Assembly: GCA_027257055.1 (NCBI GenBank) | Contig: JAPVLO010000044.1 | Coordinates: 1,302,001 to 1,366,000 of the forward strand | Source of the DNA: Cephalopachus bancanus | Taxonomy: Eukaryota > Chordata > Mammalia > Primates > Tarsiidae | Length of the DNA stretch: 64,000 nucleotides | Reading direction: 5' to 3' | Shown here: positions 42,968 through 54,430 of the stretch, one piece after another | How the letters are laid out: each line of letters begins with the position of its first letter | How positions within the stretch are numbered: position 1 is the first letter of the stretch | Position numbers and translations under genes: made by a program | The notes under the pieces: generated by a model | Database searches by the model: none | The model's input: only the letters and a program-made list of their open reading frames with translations | What the model was told of the DNA's origin: nothing

Positions 42968-43718
42968 GTTATATTAGTTTCCTATTGCTGCATATAAATG
43001 ACCACAAATTTAACAGCTTGAAATGATACCCATTTATTAGTTTACAACTCTGGAAGTCAGAAGGTCTGGCATAGCATGGCTGGGTTCTCTGCTTAGAGTA
43101 TGATAAGACTAAAATCAAGGTATTGGACAAGCAGAGCCCTCATCCACAAACTCTAGAGAGAAATCCAGCTACAGCCTATTCAGGCTGTTGCAAGAATTCA
43201 GTTCTTTGTGGTCACAAGACAGAGGTTTCCTGACTGGCTATGAGCCTGGGGATGCTTAGCTTCTAGAGTCTGCCCACATTGCTTCTTGTGTGGCCCCCAC
43301 ATTGCTTCCCATGTACTCCACTCCACTCCCAATCTTCAGAGTCAGCACTGGCATATTGAGTTCTTTCTAGGCTTCAGATCCTTCTAGCTCATTCTTCTGC
43401 TTTCAGCTGAAGAAAGTGTTCTGCTTTTAAAGGGGTCACCTGACTGGACCCAGCCCACCTGGATAAACTCCCCCACCTCCAGGTTAGCTGATTTGGGACT
43501 TTAATGACATCTGCAAAATCCCTTCACAGCAGTTTCTAGATTCGTGTCAGATTAAATAACCGGGAGAGGGAAACCCCCTCGGGTCACCTTCCACTGTGGG
43601 AGCTTTTCTGTCCCCTCAATAAATCCAGCATTCTTAAATAAATAAATAAATAAATTGCCAGAAGAGGGGATGTTGGGGGAGGAAGTATCTTTAGAATTCT
43701 GCCCACCCCACAAGTTAT
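42968..43718 (-). mobile_element. MLT1-type MaLR LTR, antisense
   Basis: 'attagtttcctattgctgca', 'acaactctggaagtcagaag', 'ggctgggttctctgcttaga', 'tttaaaggggtcacctgact' and the end 'cccaccccaca' follow MLT1 in reverse. A block at about 43553-43657 with 'tcaataaatccagcattctt' and (AAAT)n does not fit and may be a later insert. Confidence 0.75.
43634..43657. repeat. (AAAT)n microsatellite
   Basis: Five to six AAAT units. Confidence 0.9.
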
Positions 43719-43969
43719 AACTGAGAAACTGAAAACTGCCTGGTCACATACCAAACCACTTCTAGCGCCATCGGCTCTATGACCACAGAGAACTCTTAAA
43801 GACAGAAAGTGCTAGAGGACGACAAATCTGTATTTTTGTCTCTGGGCTACATTTAGACAAGGGATGTTCTTTCTCTCTATCATGGCTTTCAGAACAGGAG
43901 GATGATAAGCACATTTTTTATGGTTGCACAAACACATATATGTATGTCAACATATTCAGTTATCTTTTA

Positions 43970-44155
43970 CCACAGTGATACAGGGTATCTTTCACTCACA
44001 CTTATGGAGGTATCAGAGTCACTTGGAGGGCTTGTTAGACCACATCTTATATCTGATTCAGTAGGTCTGGAGCAGGACCTAAGTATTTCCCAGGTGATAC
44101 TGATGCTGCTTAATATACAAACTCCCCACAACTGCATCATCACTCTGTGAATGTT
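43970..44155 (+). mobile_element. MER5A-like hAT-Charlie element
   Basis: 'agagtcacttggagggcttg', 'ctgattcagtaggtctggag' and 'cccaggtgatactgatgctg' are diagnostic and in order. Confidence 0.82.
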
Positions 44156-44169
44156 ACATTTGGATATTT

Positions 44170-44223
44170 TACACACACACACAAACACACACACACGCAC
44201 ACACATGCACACACATACACTGT
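44170..44223. repeat. (CA)n microsatellite, interrupted
   Basis: CA units broken by CAAA, CG and TG. Confidence 0.93.
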
Positions 44224-45479
44224 ATTTGGATACTGAAGAATATTTTGTACATATTGTGGGTATCTATACACAAGAAATACTTGCAGTGCTTCCCACCCCC
44301 CAAAAATGTGCATTCCACTATTGCTAAACTCCATTCTGGTTTTGAATACTGTTTCTTTAGTCTACCCGACTGAAGTTACCTGCCACCTCTTACACATTTG
44401 TAAACTTCAGCATTTCTACTCTCCCAAAGGACCTGTAATACCATAAGCATGGCTCTGTTCTTTCTCGTTTCACTTTCCTTTTAATGAGACCTTTAAACAT
44501 TCTTTGTAGCAACGGCCTGCAACTCTTTCCTCCCCATCCTCCCTGCCGACTGGTTTCAAAAATTCTTTAGAAATTCCATATTCAGAGACAATGGAATGGT
44601 CCAGATTGTAGTTTGACTGCTGTGCTGATCTTCAGTTTTCTAATCTGCACAAAAGTAGGTATTAGTCTCTCCCCTGTTAGCTGCAATAGCCAGACCTTTT
44701 GCCAGTAACAGAAACTTAACTCAATCTTCTCAAACAAAAATGTCCAGAGGGAGCAGTATCTCCCACAGATCCAACTCTAAGGAACCATGCTCTGAGGACC
44801 CAGTCTTGCTTACTCTCAACTTTGGGGGTGATTTCCTCAGGGTCCGCTTCATTCTCAGACAGCCTATCCCCAAGAAAGGACCTGAAAAGCTCCAGAATTG
44901 AATTCAGCTCAGTAACCCTACTGAAGAAAGGGTTTTTGTCATTGTTGTTGTTGCTGTCATTGTAGTTGTTTACTAACAGCTTCCACTAGAGTCCCAGGAA
45001 TGTGTTTCATTGGCTAGACTTGGATCATATTTCTGACCCTGTACCAGGCATTGTGGTTGGGGGACTATTGCAATGATTAAGTGTATGCATATATATGAAA
45101 GTGCTTTCAAACCTATATGTCCAATATCAGTGCAAGGTTTGATGGTGATGATGATGATGATGATGATGATCCTTCTATATACAGTCAAGACAATTATACC
45201 TGCCTTGCTCTGGCTATAGACGCTCTATTGCTTGACTTCTAAAATTAGAGGAGATTTTCAATCATTCTTCCACATACTTCCACATTCTTCGTGGTGCCTC
45301 CCAACTCTTGGCTTAATTTCCCAAACTGTCCCCCAGAAATCTTCCTTCCACTATACTTCTCCCTACTCCTCCTTTTAAAACCAATTACCCTCTTGTGGAC
45401 ACTAATATCCATAAAGCAAAAATACTGAAGACCAGTTTCTTGTCTGCAGAATTTCAAATACAGGTCAGGTGGAAAAATA
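44224..45479. other. Unique sequence with a (GAT)n tract
   Basis: Nothing else recognised. About 45020-45080 looks like an L2 scrap. (GAT)10 lies at 45141-45170. Confidence 0.35.
45141..45170. repeat. (GAT)n microsatellite
   Basis: About ten GAT units, one GGT. Confidence 0.92.
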
Positions 45480-45495
45480 AAGTATGAGTTTTCTT

Positions 45496-45784
45496 TTTTT
45501 TTTTTTGAGTTGGCGTCTCACTTTGTCACCCAGACTGGAGTGCAGTGGCATGCTCCTGGCCACCGCAGCCTCGACCTGCTGGGCTCCGGCGATTCTTCCA
45601 CCTCAGCCTTCCAAGTAGCTGGAACTACAGGCGTGTGCTACCACACCCAGCTAATTTTTTGATTTATTGTAGAGATGAGGTCTCACCAAGTTGCCCAGGC
45701 AGGTCTCGAACCCGTGGGCTCAGGCAATTTACTCACCTCAGCCTCCCAAAGTGCGGGATTACAGGCTGAGCCACCAAGCCCGTC
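45496..45784 (-). mobile_element. Full-length young dimeric Alu
   Basis: Flanks 'aagtatgagttttct' (45480-45494) and 'aagtatgtgctttct' (45785-45799) match at 13 of 15 bases. In sense the box B region reads ACGGG-TTCGAGA-CCTGC and the right-arm stem is GTGGC...GCCAC. Confidence 0.95.
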
Positions 45785-45799
45785 AAGTATGTGCTTTCT

Positions 45800-46279
45800 A
45801 AGATAATGTTTAAGGTAAAGGAAAATAAACCCCCAATATAGCAGCATTCCCATAGTTTCATTGCTAATAAGAGAGAGGCCAAGAAATGCGCTTTTCTGTT
45901 GACATTCCTGTAGACAAGTTGGCCACCAATGTGTCCCCTGTATAAGCAACCACCAACCTAATCTCTCCCATATAATTCTTTGCAGATGCTATCCCAGTAT
46001 CCCATAAATTGTAAAATTATTGATTGTCATTTTAAGTCCACTGATAAAACTAAAACACTAATTTTCTGGAGGACACAGCATCAAGACTGGAGATCATCTA
46101 AACAGAGCTTGATCTATTTCTATTTTTTCTAATGCAAGCAACTAGAAATAACTAGATCAACACATGGATGCTTTTTAATTCTCAAAGTAATTTAAATGAA
46201 AATGTGGAGACTTCCTCTACTTAATAGAACTCAAGACACTTTACTAATAAATCATCTTTTATAATATATTTAACAATTT
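45800..46279. other. Unique sequence, nothing recognised
   Basis: No feature recognised. Confidence 0.3.
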
Positions 46280-46640
46280 TAGGTGCTATGTATTCATTAT
46301 CTTATATCACACTTAGAAGGTAAATGGGACAGATCTTACCTTTTTTTTCTAGTGCTTAACAGGAGAGGAAACTGGGACTTGGAAAGTTTATCTGTCTTCA
46401 GTCTGTAACTGCACAATCCAAATACTAGCACCTAGACTCATAGGGCTATTGATCACTTGAAAAATGGCTAGTGCAACTGGAAACTGGATTTTTAATTCCA
46501 TTTAATTTAACTAACTTAAATTTTAAAAGGACTATGTGGCTAGTGGCTACCATATTGGACAGCACAGGTCAATATCTACAAAGTAACAAAGAAGGACTCA
46601 AACCAAGGTCTGCTGACTTCAAATCCATTGTTCCTGGAGT
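46280..46640 (-). mobile_element. MIR SINE, antisense, split by a DNA transposon
   Basis: 46280-46440 has 'ggtgctatgtattcattatc' and 'aggagaggaaactgggactt'. 46569-46640 continues with 'ggactcaaaccaaggtctgc', the tRNA-like head. The interrupting block is at 46441-46568. Confidence 0.65.
46441..46568. mobile_element. Small palindromic DNA transposon inside the MIR
   Basis: 'cacttgaaaaatggctagtg', 'ggatttttaattccatttaa' and 'gtggctagtggctaccatat' followed by 'tggacagcacag' match a well-known mammalian non-autonomous element carrying the 'GTGGCTAGTGGCTACC' terminus. I do not assign a family number. Confidence 0.65.
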
Positions 46641-47640
46641 ATCCCTGCTTGCTCAAGATAAGCTCGTGGGTCTCCAAATGTCTAAATTGCCAATGTGTCC
46701 CCATAGCCAGAGAACTCAACTGTATAGTTTTTAAAGTAGTGCATGAGTTACTCTTGATAAAAATTCTAAGGCCCATAATTCCACCAGTGAAGCAGACCAA
46801 AAGACCTGAAGCTACAACCCAAATCATCCACCATAAAAGTCCTCATTGCCCGTGAATCCCCTCAGCCTCTCAAATTTCCAGAGTTGATGATTCTAATTCC
46901 TTTCTTAATAATCCGTGTCCCGACAATCATAACACAGAACTCTCTGGGATTTATTTCTTACTATCTGGACACTGAAAAAGCTATCTTGGGAGATATTCTC
47001 GATGAAAGAATAAAAAAGCCATTGCCCTATTCCCACAGTGTGAGATATGAAGACCACTGCCTGTATACATTTATTATTGATAATTATTTCAGAACCAATC
47101 TCAAGTGATTATTGCAAAGAAGAGAAATTACACGTGAATCTTGATAACAGCTGACTTTCAACAGCCAAGAGGATAGTTGGAGAAAATTATCAGGTGTAAG
47201 TGGACACAAATGGACCCTCTGCTTCACCCAAAGAAACTTGTGTAGGAAAGGAAAGAGGAGACAAATCATCTCAGTGTAGTGACATGTCTCAGTGCTTTCC
47301 TGGTTAAACATGGACATCTCATTACATACAGTGTCTGAGAAAAGGTAATGAAGTCAATTAAGGACCAAGTTTTACTAGGATTCCTGGAGAAATACAGAAG
47401 ACTTATTCTAAGAATGAAAGGGTTAGGATAATGCCAGCCTCTGGATGATGGGGACCTGACCTGAAATCCTTTCTTAACTTCCATCAATATGCTAAAAATA
47501 TTCTCCTAAAATGAAATATGATCGACAGCATTTTTCATTTGGGTTAGATTATAAAGTAATAGTTGATACCCTTGTTAATCCCCTAAATGATCCACAAAGA
47601 ACAGTTTTTATGATTTTGTATTTGTAGACATGTTGAAGTA
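46641..47640. other. Unique sequence, nothing recognised
   Basis: Several short frames on both strands, none with a known feature. Confidence 0.3.
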
Positions 47641-47887
47641 TATATTTATACTGGAGGTGCCAAAAAATATGTATACACATTTTAAGTATGGCAGTCACTC
47701 AGTGTTGTTAATAAAATGAATGCTAGCATCACCATACAACAGGCAGGGCCATCAAAGAAAATGGCAGAAGTACAGCTGAGCAAACGTCATACTACACATT
47801 GCTACCATGATTTAATTCAACTTCAAAAAGTAATACATAGATAGCATCTCTTAAGATATGTATACATTTTTGGCACCTCCTCTATAT
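47641..47887. mobile_element. Mariner/Tc1-like element with terminal inverted repeats
   Basis: 'ggaggtgccaaaaaatatgt' near 47653 pairs with 'atacatttttggcacctcc' ending at 47880. Both arms continue into 'attttaag' / 'cttaag'. TATA-rich flanks suit a TA target. The inner 'gatttaattcaacttcaaaa' resembles decayed transposase sequence. About 245 bases, non-autonomous. Confidence 0.7.
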
Positions 47888-47933
47888 AAAACAAAAGTTG
47901 TCCATACAATATCTATACATACACATACACACA

Positions 47934-48040
<107 letters not shown>

Positions 48041-48079
48041 ACTCTCTCTCTCACACATATGTGTAGTTGTCTAAGCCTG

Positions 48080-48165
48080 ACTTGGACTTGAATTCCTGGA
48101 CTCAAGGGATCCTCTCACCTCAGCCTCCCAAGAAGCTGGAACTACAGGCACATGCCATTTATCCC
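48080..48165 (-). mobile_element. Alu right-arm-like fragment, antisense
   Basis: 'cctggactcaagggatcctc' and 'tcacctcagcctcccaagaa', then 'gctggaactacaggcacatg'. Confidence 0.72.
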
Positions 48166-48569
48166 AGTTCACAAAATAAATTCATTCAATATTTTTAATT
48201 TAATTACTGTGTTTTTGTATTTTTCTCTTTCTTTTCTTTCTTCCTTTTTTTTTTTTTTTTTGCATTATTTAGCCAAGTACATCAACTTGATTTCACAAAA
48301 TGTGAAATGTGTAGATGATGAAACGCTAAGCTGTTTTCTTGGCTCTGAGTGATGCTTAATTTTTATAATGGGATGTTAATAATTATAAACAGTGACCTCA
48401 ATGCTGTTCTTCTGAAAATCTGTCCTCAGCTTTTAGGACAGAAGACAAACATTCCCAAGAATATTCCCTAGACACTGTCTGTGAACAAGTTCTTGGAGGA
48501 CATGGGAGACATTATACTGAATACCAAAAAAGCTGAAGGCAGAGAGTATGGAGCTGACAATACTGAGAG
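48166..48569. other. Unique sequence with a poly-T run
   Basis: An 18-base T run lies near 48246-48262. No recognised element adjoins it. Confidence 0.35.
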
Positions 48570-48650
48570 CTTAACATGTGTCAGGAACTGTTCTTTGTAG
48601 TTTATATATACTATCTCATTTAATGATACCAGTATAGTCAGACCAGTAGT
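48570..48650 (-). mobile_element. MIR 3' tail fragment, antisense
   Basis: 'tgtcaggaactgttctttgt' and 'atactatctcatttaatgat' are reversed MIR tail words. Confidence 0.6.
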
Positions 48651-49559
48651 TAGCCTTGTAGCTTGTGGTTGACCTTCATTGGACTGGAGGCATGATGAGG
48701 CCAGGCAGAGAAGTTAGATATATTGAAATTGTGGGTAATGATGGGAGAGAATGGAATGGCAGACAAAACCTTGCATTAAGTTCTAAAAATATCACTGTAG
48801 ATGTGAATTTTCGAGATAGATGTACAATCCACTGAAAGGGTAAAAGTTGGAGTGAAGTTTAAATGGGAAACGTTACATATAAGTGGCAAAGAATGATATT
48901 AAAGTGGCCATGCAGTTCATGAGACAGTGAAGGGAGGCACAACCTCCTTTGGAGAAGGTATTAGAGAAGGTTACATCATGTGAAGAATTTCAGACTTCAA
49001 TCAATGCAGAGAGTAATTGAGAAGGTTGATAATACATTACATTTATTATAGACTTCTCTTATCTTGCCAATAGGCAATTCCCATAGAATTGGAGTCATAT
49101 TTGGCCCAGAAGCCTTCTGTCGAGCCTTTTCTGCCCTCATAGGTATCAATAGATATTTGGGGAGTGAGTAAATGAGTGAGCCCATTAGCTGAATGTGAGT
49201 TACACAAGATATTTTAAATGGTTGGCAGAAGGATGGATTTAAATAAAAGCCAAACCAGAGGCTACATAGAGTTATGGGCAGAGGTTAGTAATGATGTTGG
49301 ATGGATAAGTGGATGAGAGTGGGAGAAATTATGTGGGAATATTTTATTAGGGAAAGAGCCTTGAGGATTGGGCTGACCAACATTCTTCCACCAAAGAATC
49401 CTCTTTAAAAGTTGACTGTAGGATTGTTGATGCTGTTAGTTGCATCACCTTAATTTATTAGTGGGGAGGAACTTCAGAGATTATCTGGTTAGTTCTTAAT
49501 TTACAATAGGAAAGCAATTAGGCTCAAGGAGTTGAATGACCATTACTCCTTCCATTAAT
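48651..49559. other. Mostly unique sequence, possible L2 traces
   Basis: Phrases such as 'gatgaggccaggcagagaag' hint at reversed L2 but are too diverged to call. Confidence 0.3.
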
Positions 49560-49735
49560 GTTAGCTACTATCTATTGAACAATTACAATGACCCATGCAT
49601 GGTACAATATTCATTTTATTATCCATGCAGTACAGAATTTTATTATCATCTTATTTTACAAATGAGGAAAATAAGATTCAAAGTGACAAGGCAATTACAC
49701 ATCTAGGGAACGTTAGAATTATGGTTATCCTTGAC
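49560..49735 (-). mobile_element. MIR SINE, antisense
   Basis: 'ttatcatcttattttacaaa' and 'tgaggaaaataagattcaaa' are MIR core words in reverse. Confidence 0.65.
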
Positions 49736-51589
49736 CTGTCTTTAAGTATGGCCCAAAGTTTTAGTTTGGAGCTGAAACTCATTCCCCCACCTCAGTCCTC
49801 TTTCCTTTCTACGTTGATGCCTCCATAACATGCAAGGCTAGGCCTAGGACCTCTTCAGTACTGTCTGAGAGAGATGGCATGTTCTACTGTAGATTCTACT
49901 TATGTTTAGGGTTGAAAAACAGAATGGTATAAACCTTTAGAGGGAGACAAATAATTAAAGACAAACTCTTGGGGAGTTGTGGAGGAGGTCCCTTCAATAT
50001 GGGGATATGAAGGTAAATTTCAAAACTTATTCAAACACCTGATTGGACAGAAAATGCCCAAGAATTCCAAGAGCTATCATAGAGCAGTGAGTTTTCTTCT
50101 ATATGAGGTAGAAGACTTGTATGCATACATGAGTCAAGGTGGTGAGATGCCTCTATGCACAAAGATGGATTTGACCACATCTTGAGCTACCTGCAGGGTT
50201 GCAGACCTAATGAAAACATTCTGCAAAGGCTTTGGGAACTAACCCCTGTTAACCACTGGGAATTTGCCAACCAATTGTCTCCTGCTCAGTGATCTGGTTA
50301 ATTATATCAGTGTAGACTGTACTAAAGGAGGCCATTATGATGACCCCTAAAAATCTAATCTGTAATATCACCTTCTGAGATTGTGAATGGCAAGTTTTTA
50401 TTTAATACAAGAAGAAGGGAGAGAAGAAGAAGTAGATGAGTGCCATGGCAATGCTGTTATCAGAGTTAGAGCAAAACAAGACAGTTTGGCTGTGGTATTA
50501 ATATTTTTCCTGTAGTACCAGAAAATGTGAATGCCATGTTCTTATTGTCTGATGGAGTTAGTGAGTGATCCCTGAAGTGTGGGTGACATCCATTTTTTAA
50601 TTCCATAATGTTATCTGTAACTGACATGTGATTATAACACCGCAATTCTTTTTAATGCAGTCTGTAAAAACACATTGATTTTATAGCTCCCCAAACCGAT
50701 TACATTAATATCTGCGCATAATTAGTTTACACATTACTAAATTACTGACAGATTAAAAGTGAAATAGTGCAGTTCATACTCAGCCGCATAACTGCCAGAA
50801 AGGAAATTAATATGGATTCAAATGGTCCTCAGAGACCTACATTGAAATAGCAGAAATCTATAAAGGCTACTTGCATTAGGAAATTTCTATCAGCAACATG
50901 TTTGTGGTTGATGCTTTCCTATGTCTGCTAATATGAGCTGAGTGGTACAGGAAATGATATGGGAGCGATGCTTTGGCTTTTACCAACTCAAGACAGTGTT
51001 TATTAAAAAGCACTTCTTAATTGTGGTATTTGATGCCCAGGAAAGGCAAACTTTCAAGTTGTAAATGAAACTTTGGCCTTCCCTTGCTTTTCCTAATGAC
51101 CTAAGTTCTAGTTTGGAACTGTTGAGTTCTCTGACAACCCCTTCTCAGAGCAGTGGTGCATGTTTTATGGTCTCTGCAGCCCCCACTAGACACACACATA
51201 CTGGATTTGTCTCCAGAAATTGATCTTCATTCTGCATCTCCAAAATGACCAGTGATGTTTGTGTATTTGTGGGGCAGGGTTCTGGGAATGGGAAGGGCAG
51301 AGTAGACTTCTATCAGTCCTTAGAATAAGCCTGATTTCTGATAAACAGGTTGGTAAACTAAATCTTTTTCTTTTTTTCTTCTTTAACTCCTCATACTCAG
51401 ATGTTGCTGCCCTTTGAACTGCAAATCATTTGCCCAACTATAGGAGTTCAAAGGTGAATTATTTTTTTTCATCTGTCTGATAAGATACTACATGTGAACT
51501 CCTTCCGTAGGAAAGATCCTTGAGTTCTGAAGAATGGATGTTGGTTATGAATTAAGTTAAAAATGTGAAACAGTCACCAGCAACCATCA
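49736..51589. other. 1.85 kb free of recognisable repeats
   Basis: 50590-50900 is especially clean: 'tgattataacaccgcaattc', 'taatatctgcgcataattag' and 'cattactaaattactgacag' carry many homeodomain-type core words. It is a candidate conserved regulatory block; conservation was not tested. Confidence 0.35.
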
Positions 51590-51790
51590 TGGTTAAGATC
51601 CAACATTTGTTGAATACTTGCTGTGTTCCAGATACTCTATGAGGTATTTTATATAGGTTCTTACCACTGTAACCATCACAGCAGTTTTGTGAGGGAGATA
51701 TCATTGTCTCCATTTTATTAACGATGAAAGTTGTTTAGAGTAGTATAAAAGCAGACCAACTTTACACAGTAAAATAAGAGAGTCACGTTT
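51590..51790 (-). mobile_element. MIR SINE, antisense
   Basis: 'tgtgttccagatactctatg' and 'tcattgtctccattttatta'. Confidence 0.6.
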
Positions 51791-51984
51791 TACATTCTTT
51801 CTATTTGCCTCCAAAGCTCAAGTAGGAAATGAAAAGATAGACCAAAAGGGAAGAGGAAGATTCTGGAGGTGCTAGTGATGTCCATAAGCCCAGCAAAATG
51901 ACTTCTCTGTTTGAAACTTGGGTTTTAAGAATCTCTTTCTTAATATTCAAAACATGCTGTCATATATTGTCATCTTTATCATCA

Positions 51985-52475
51985 TATTAGTTATTTGCTG
52001 TGTAACAAATGACCCCAATATTTAGTAGCTAAAAACAATATGCGCTGTCTCAGTTTCCATGGGTCAGAAATTTAGATGCAGCTTAGCAGGGTCCTCTGGT
52101 TCAAGGTTTGTCACAAGACTGCAGTCAAGGTGCCAGCCAGGGCTGCTATTGTCTCAAGGCCTGACTGGAGAAGAGACACTGCCAGACTCACTCAGTGGTT
52201 GTTGGCAGGATTCAGCTTGTCACAGGCTCTTGGACTGTGGGCTGCTCTCGGTTCCTTGCAAATGAGCCTTTCAATTAGGCAGCTCATAATATGACATCTT
52301 GCTTCATCAAAATAAGCAAGCAAGTATGCATGAGTGAGAGAGAACAAGATGCAAAAGATACAAGATGAAAGCCACAGTCTTTGAAACCTAATCTCACAAG
52401 TGACATCCCACCATTTTTGCTATATTCTGTTTGTTCAGAGAAAGCCGCTAAGTCCAGTCCAACTTGAGGGTATAA
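51985..52475 (-). mobile_element. MLT1-type MaLR LTR, antisense
   Basis: 'ttagttatttgctgtgtaac', 'gtctcagtttccatgggtca', 'cagcttagcagggtcctctg', 'gtggttgttggcaggattca', 'agtgacatcccaccattttt' and 'gctaagtccagtccaacttg' follow the reversed LTR closely. Confidence 0.8.
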
Positions 52476-52544
52476 ATACCAGAAAGTAGAGATCACTGGA
52501 GCAAGATTAGAAACTGCCTACACAACCATGAATTCATTTATTCA

Positions 52545-52666
52545 CGATATAGGTTTATTTATTTTTCAACAAATAGTTATTGATTCCCTACTACACATCA
52601 AATTTTATATTTGGAACTATGGATAATACTGGCAAGAAAATAAATGCCATTACCAAAATTTCCATT
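52545..52666 (-). mobile_element. L2 LINE 3' end, antisense
   Basis: 'caacaaatagttattgattc' and 'cctactacacatcaaatttt'. Confidence 0.6.
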
Positions 52667-52680
52667 AATAATAGTGCTTA

Positions 52681-52937
52681 TTAGGAGGCTGAGGTGAGAG
52701 GATTGCCTGAGCCCGCAGGTTCAAGACCAGCCCGGGCAACTAGGTGAGACCGGGTCTCTTCAATAAATCAAAAATTAGCTGGGCGTGGTAGCTTGCACCT
52801 GTAGTTCCGGCTACTTGGAAGGCTGAGGATCACAGGAGCCCAGCAGGTCGAGGTTGCAGTGGCTGGGAGCGTGCCACTGCCCTCCAGCCTGGGTGACAGA
52901 GTGAGACTTCAACTCAAATAAAATAAAATAAAATAAA
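52681..52937 (+). mobile_element. 5'-truncated young Alu
   Basis: It begins inside the left arm ('ggaggctgaggtgagaggat') and ends in (AAAAT)n. A perfect 14-base target duplication, aataatagtgctta, lies at 52667-52680 and 52938-52951. Truncation with a perfect duplication shows incomplete reverse transcription at insertion, not later deletion. The right-arm stem reads GTGGC...GCCAC. Confidence 0.95.
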
Positions 52938-52951
52938 AATAATAGTGCTTA

Positions 52952-53195
52952 ATATGTACCAAGTAACATTATAAGTTCTTTGTATGTATCAACTTCTTTA
53001 ATCCTCAAAACAATCCTATTAAGCAAATACTATTATCGTCCCCAATTTGCGAATGAAAATAACTGAGGCACAGAAATGTTAGGTAAATTTGAAAGGTCAC
53101 ACAGCTGGCAAGTGGCGGAACATGAATTCAGTCCCAGAATGTGCACATCCTGATCCTGTTCTTTTCTTACCTCTAAGCTATATCCCTTTACTCAT
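52952..53195 (-). mobile_element. MIR SINE, antisense, well preserved
   Basis: 'acttctttaatcctcaaaac', 'tgaggcacagaaatgttagg' and 'aaggtcacacagctggcaag' follow reversed MIR through to the tRNA-like head. Confidence 0.78.
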
Positions 53196-53789
53196 TTTAA
53201 TATTATCTGAGGGGAATTTGCAAAATGTAGATTGAAGCTGACTGGCAATAGCAGCAGAGAAATTAGTTTCAGGTTATTGCAGAAGCCCAGGTAGAGGAAT
53301 GGGGGCTGGGAATAAGGCAGTGGCAGGGGACAGGGAGGGTTGAGAGTATTGTTGAAATGAATGTCAAATGAGAAAAAACAGAATTCTCTAAAGAACTGGA
53401 AGCTGGGTTGTAGGAGAAGACAGAATGAAGCATGGCATGTAGGTGTTTGTCATGAACGGGGAAACATGTGAAGAGACTGGCCTCTGAGAGCAGACTGGTC
53501 ATTTACTCTGCAATAGGTGAGAAGGATAGGGAATGTTATCTTCTACTTTCCTCATAGAAAGATGGGAAAACTGATGCCCAGGTAGACCAAGTTACTTTCT
53601 AACAATCACATGATCAATAGAACCAAAGAGATTGCTTGGACTTCTTGGTTCACATTTCCTAGTCAGTGGAACTCATCAGTAGAACAAAAGACTTCACTAA
53701 TGTCCACTAATGACTGGTAGTCATCAGTGCTGTTTACCAAATACTTATCTTTTTTTCTTCCAGGAACTTGGCAGGATTACACTTTCTTG
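53196..53789. other. Possible antisense L2 followed by unique sequence
   Basis: 'ttattgcagaagcccaggta' has an L2 feel. The rest is unassigned. Confidence 0.3.
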
Positions 53790-54080
53790 CCTTCTTTGAA
53801 GTTAGGATAGCCATGAGATTTGCTCTGGCCAATGAAATGCAAGTGAAAGTAGCAGGTATCACTTCCAAATGGAAGCTTAAGAGTCAGTGTGTGATTTACC
53901 TTGCTCCTCCCCACTGCTACTGTGATCACTGGAGCACATGTTGAGATGGAGCTTATTTAGCTGGGACCTCTGAGTGATTAATATGAGTTGAGTACTCTGC
54001 TAAATTGCACTAAGCATGTAACATGAAGGGCAAATGAACTTTGATTGGGTTAAGCCAATAAGCTTTGGGGGCTATATTTG
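53790..54080 (+). mobile_element. Unnamed old LTR-like repeat
   Basis: 'gctctggccaatgaaatgca' and 'agtgaaagtagcaggtatca' are phrases of a common mammalian repeat whose other copy may be 13300-13630. The family is not named. Confidence 0.4.
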
Positions 54081-54084
54081 AGTT

Positions 54085-54430
54085 CCTAGAGAAACAGAAA
54101 CATATGTATATATGCATATATGCTATATGAGAGAGAGAGAGAGGAAATGATTTCGTTTAAGAAATTGGCTCATGCAATTATTGGAGTCGGCAGCTCTGAA
54201 ATTTGTAAGGCAAGCAAGTAGGACTGGAAGTTCCAGCAGAAGTCAATGCTGCTATCTTGAGTCTGAAGGTGGTCTGATGTAGAATTCCTTCTTTGTCGTG
54301 AGACCCCAGTCTTTTGTCATATAAGGCTTCAACTGATTGAATGAGGCCCGTCCACATTATGGACCTGGTGTTTGACCAAATACCTGAACACCATAGCCTA
54401 CCCAAGTTGACATGTAAAATTAACCATCAC
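54085..54430 (-). mobile_element. Old LTR-like repeat ending 'aattaaccatcacag'
   Basis: 'cctagagaaacagaaacata', a TATA/GA-rich section, 'aattggctcatgcaattatt', 'actgattgaatgaggcccgt' and 'aagttgacatgtaaaattaa' match a common mammalian repeat in reverse. The pattern is recognised but not the name. Confidence 0.6.
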
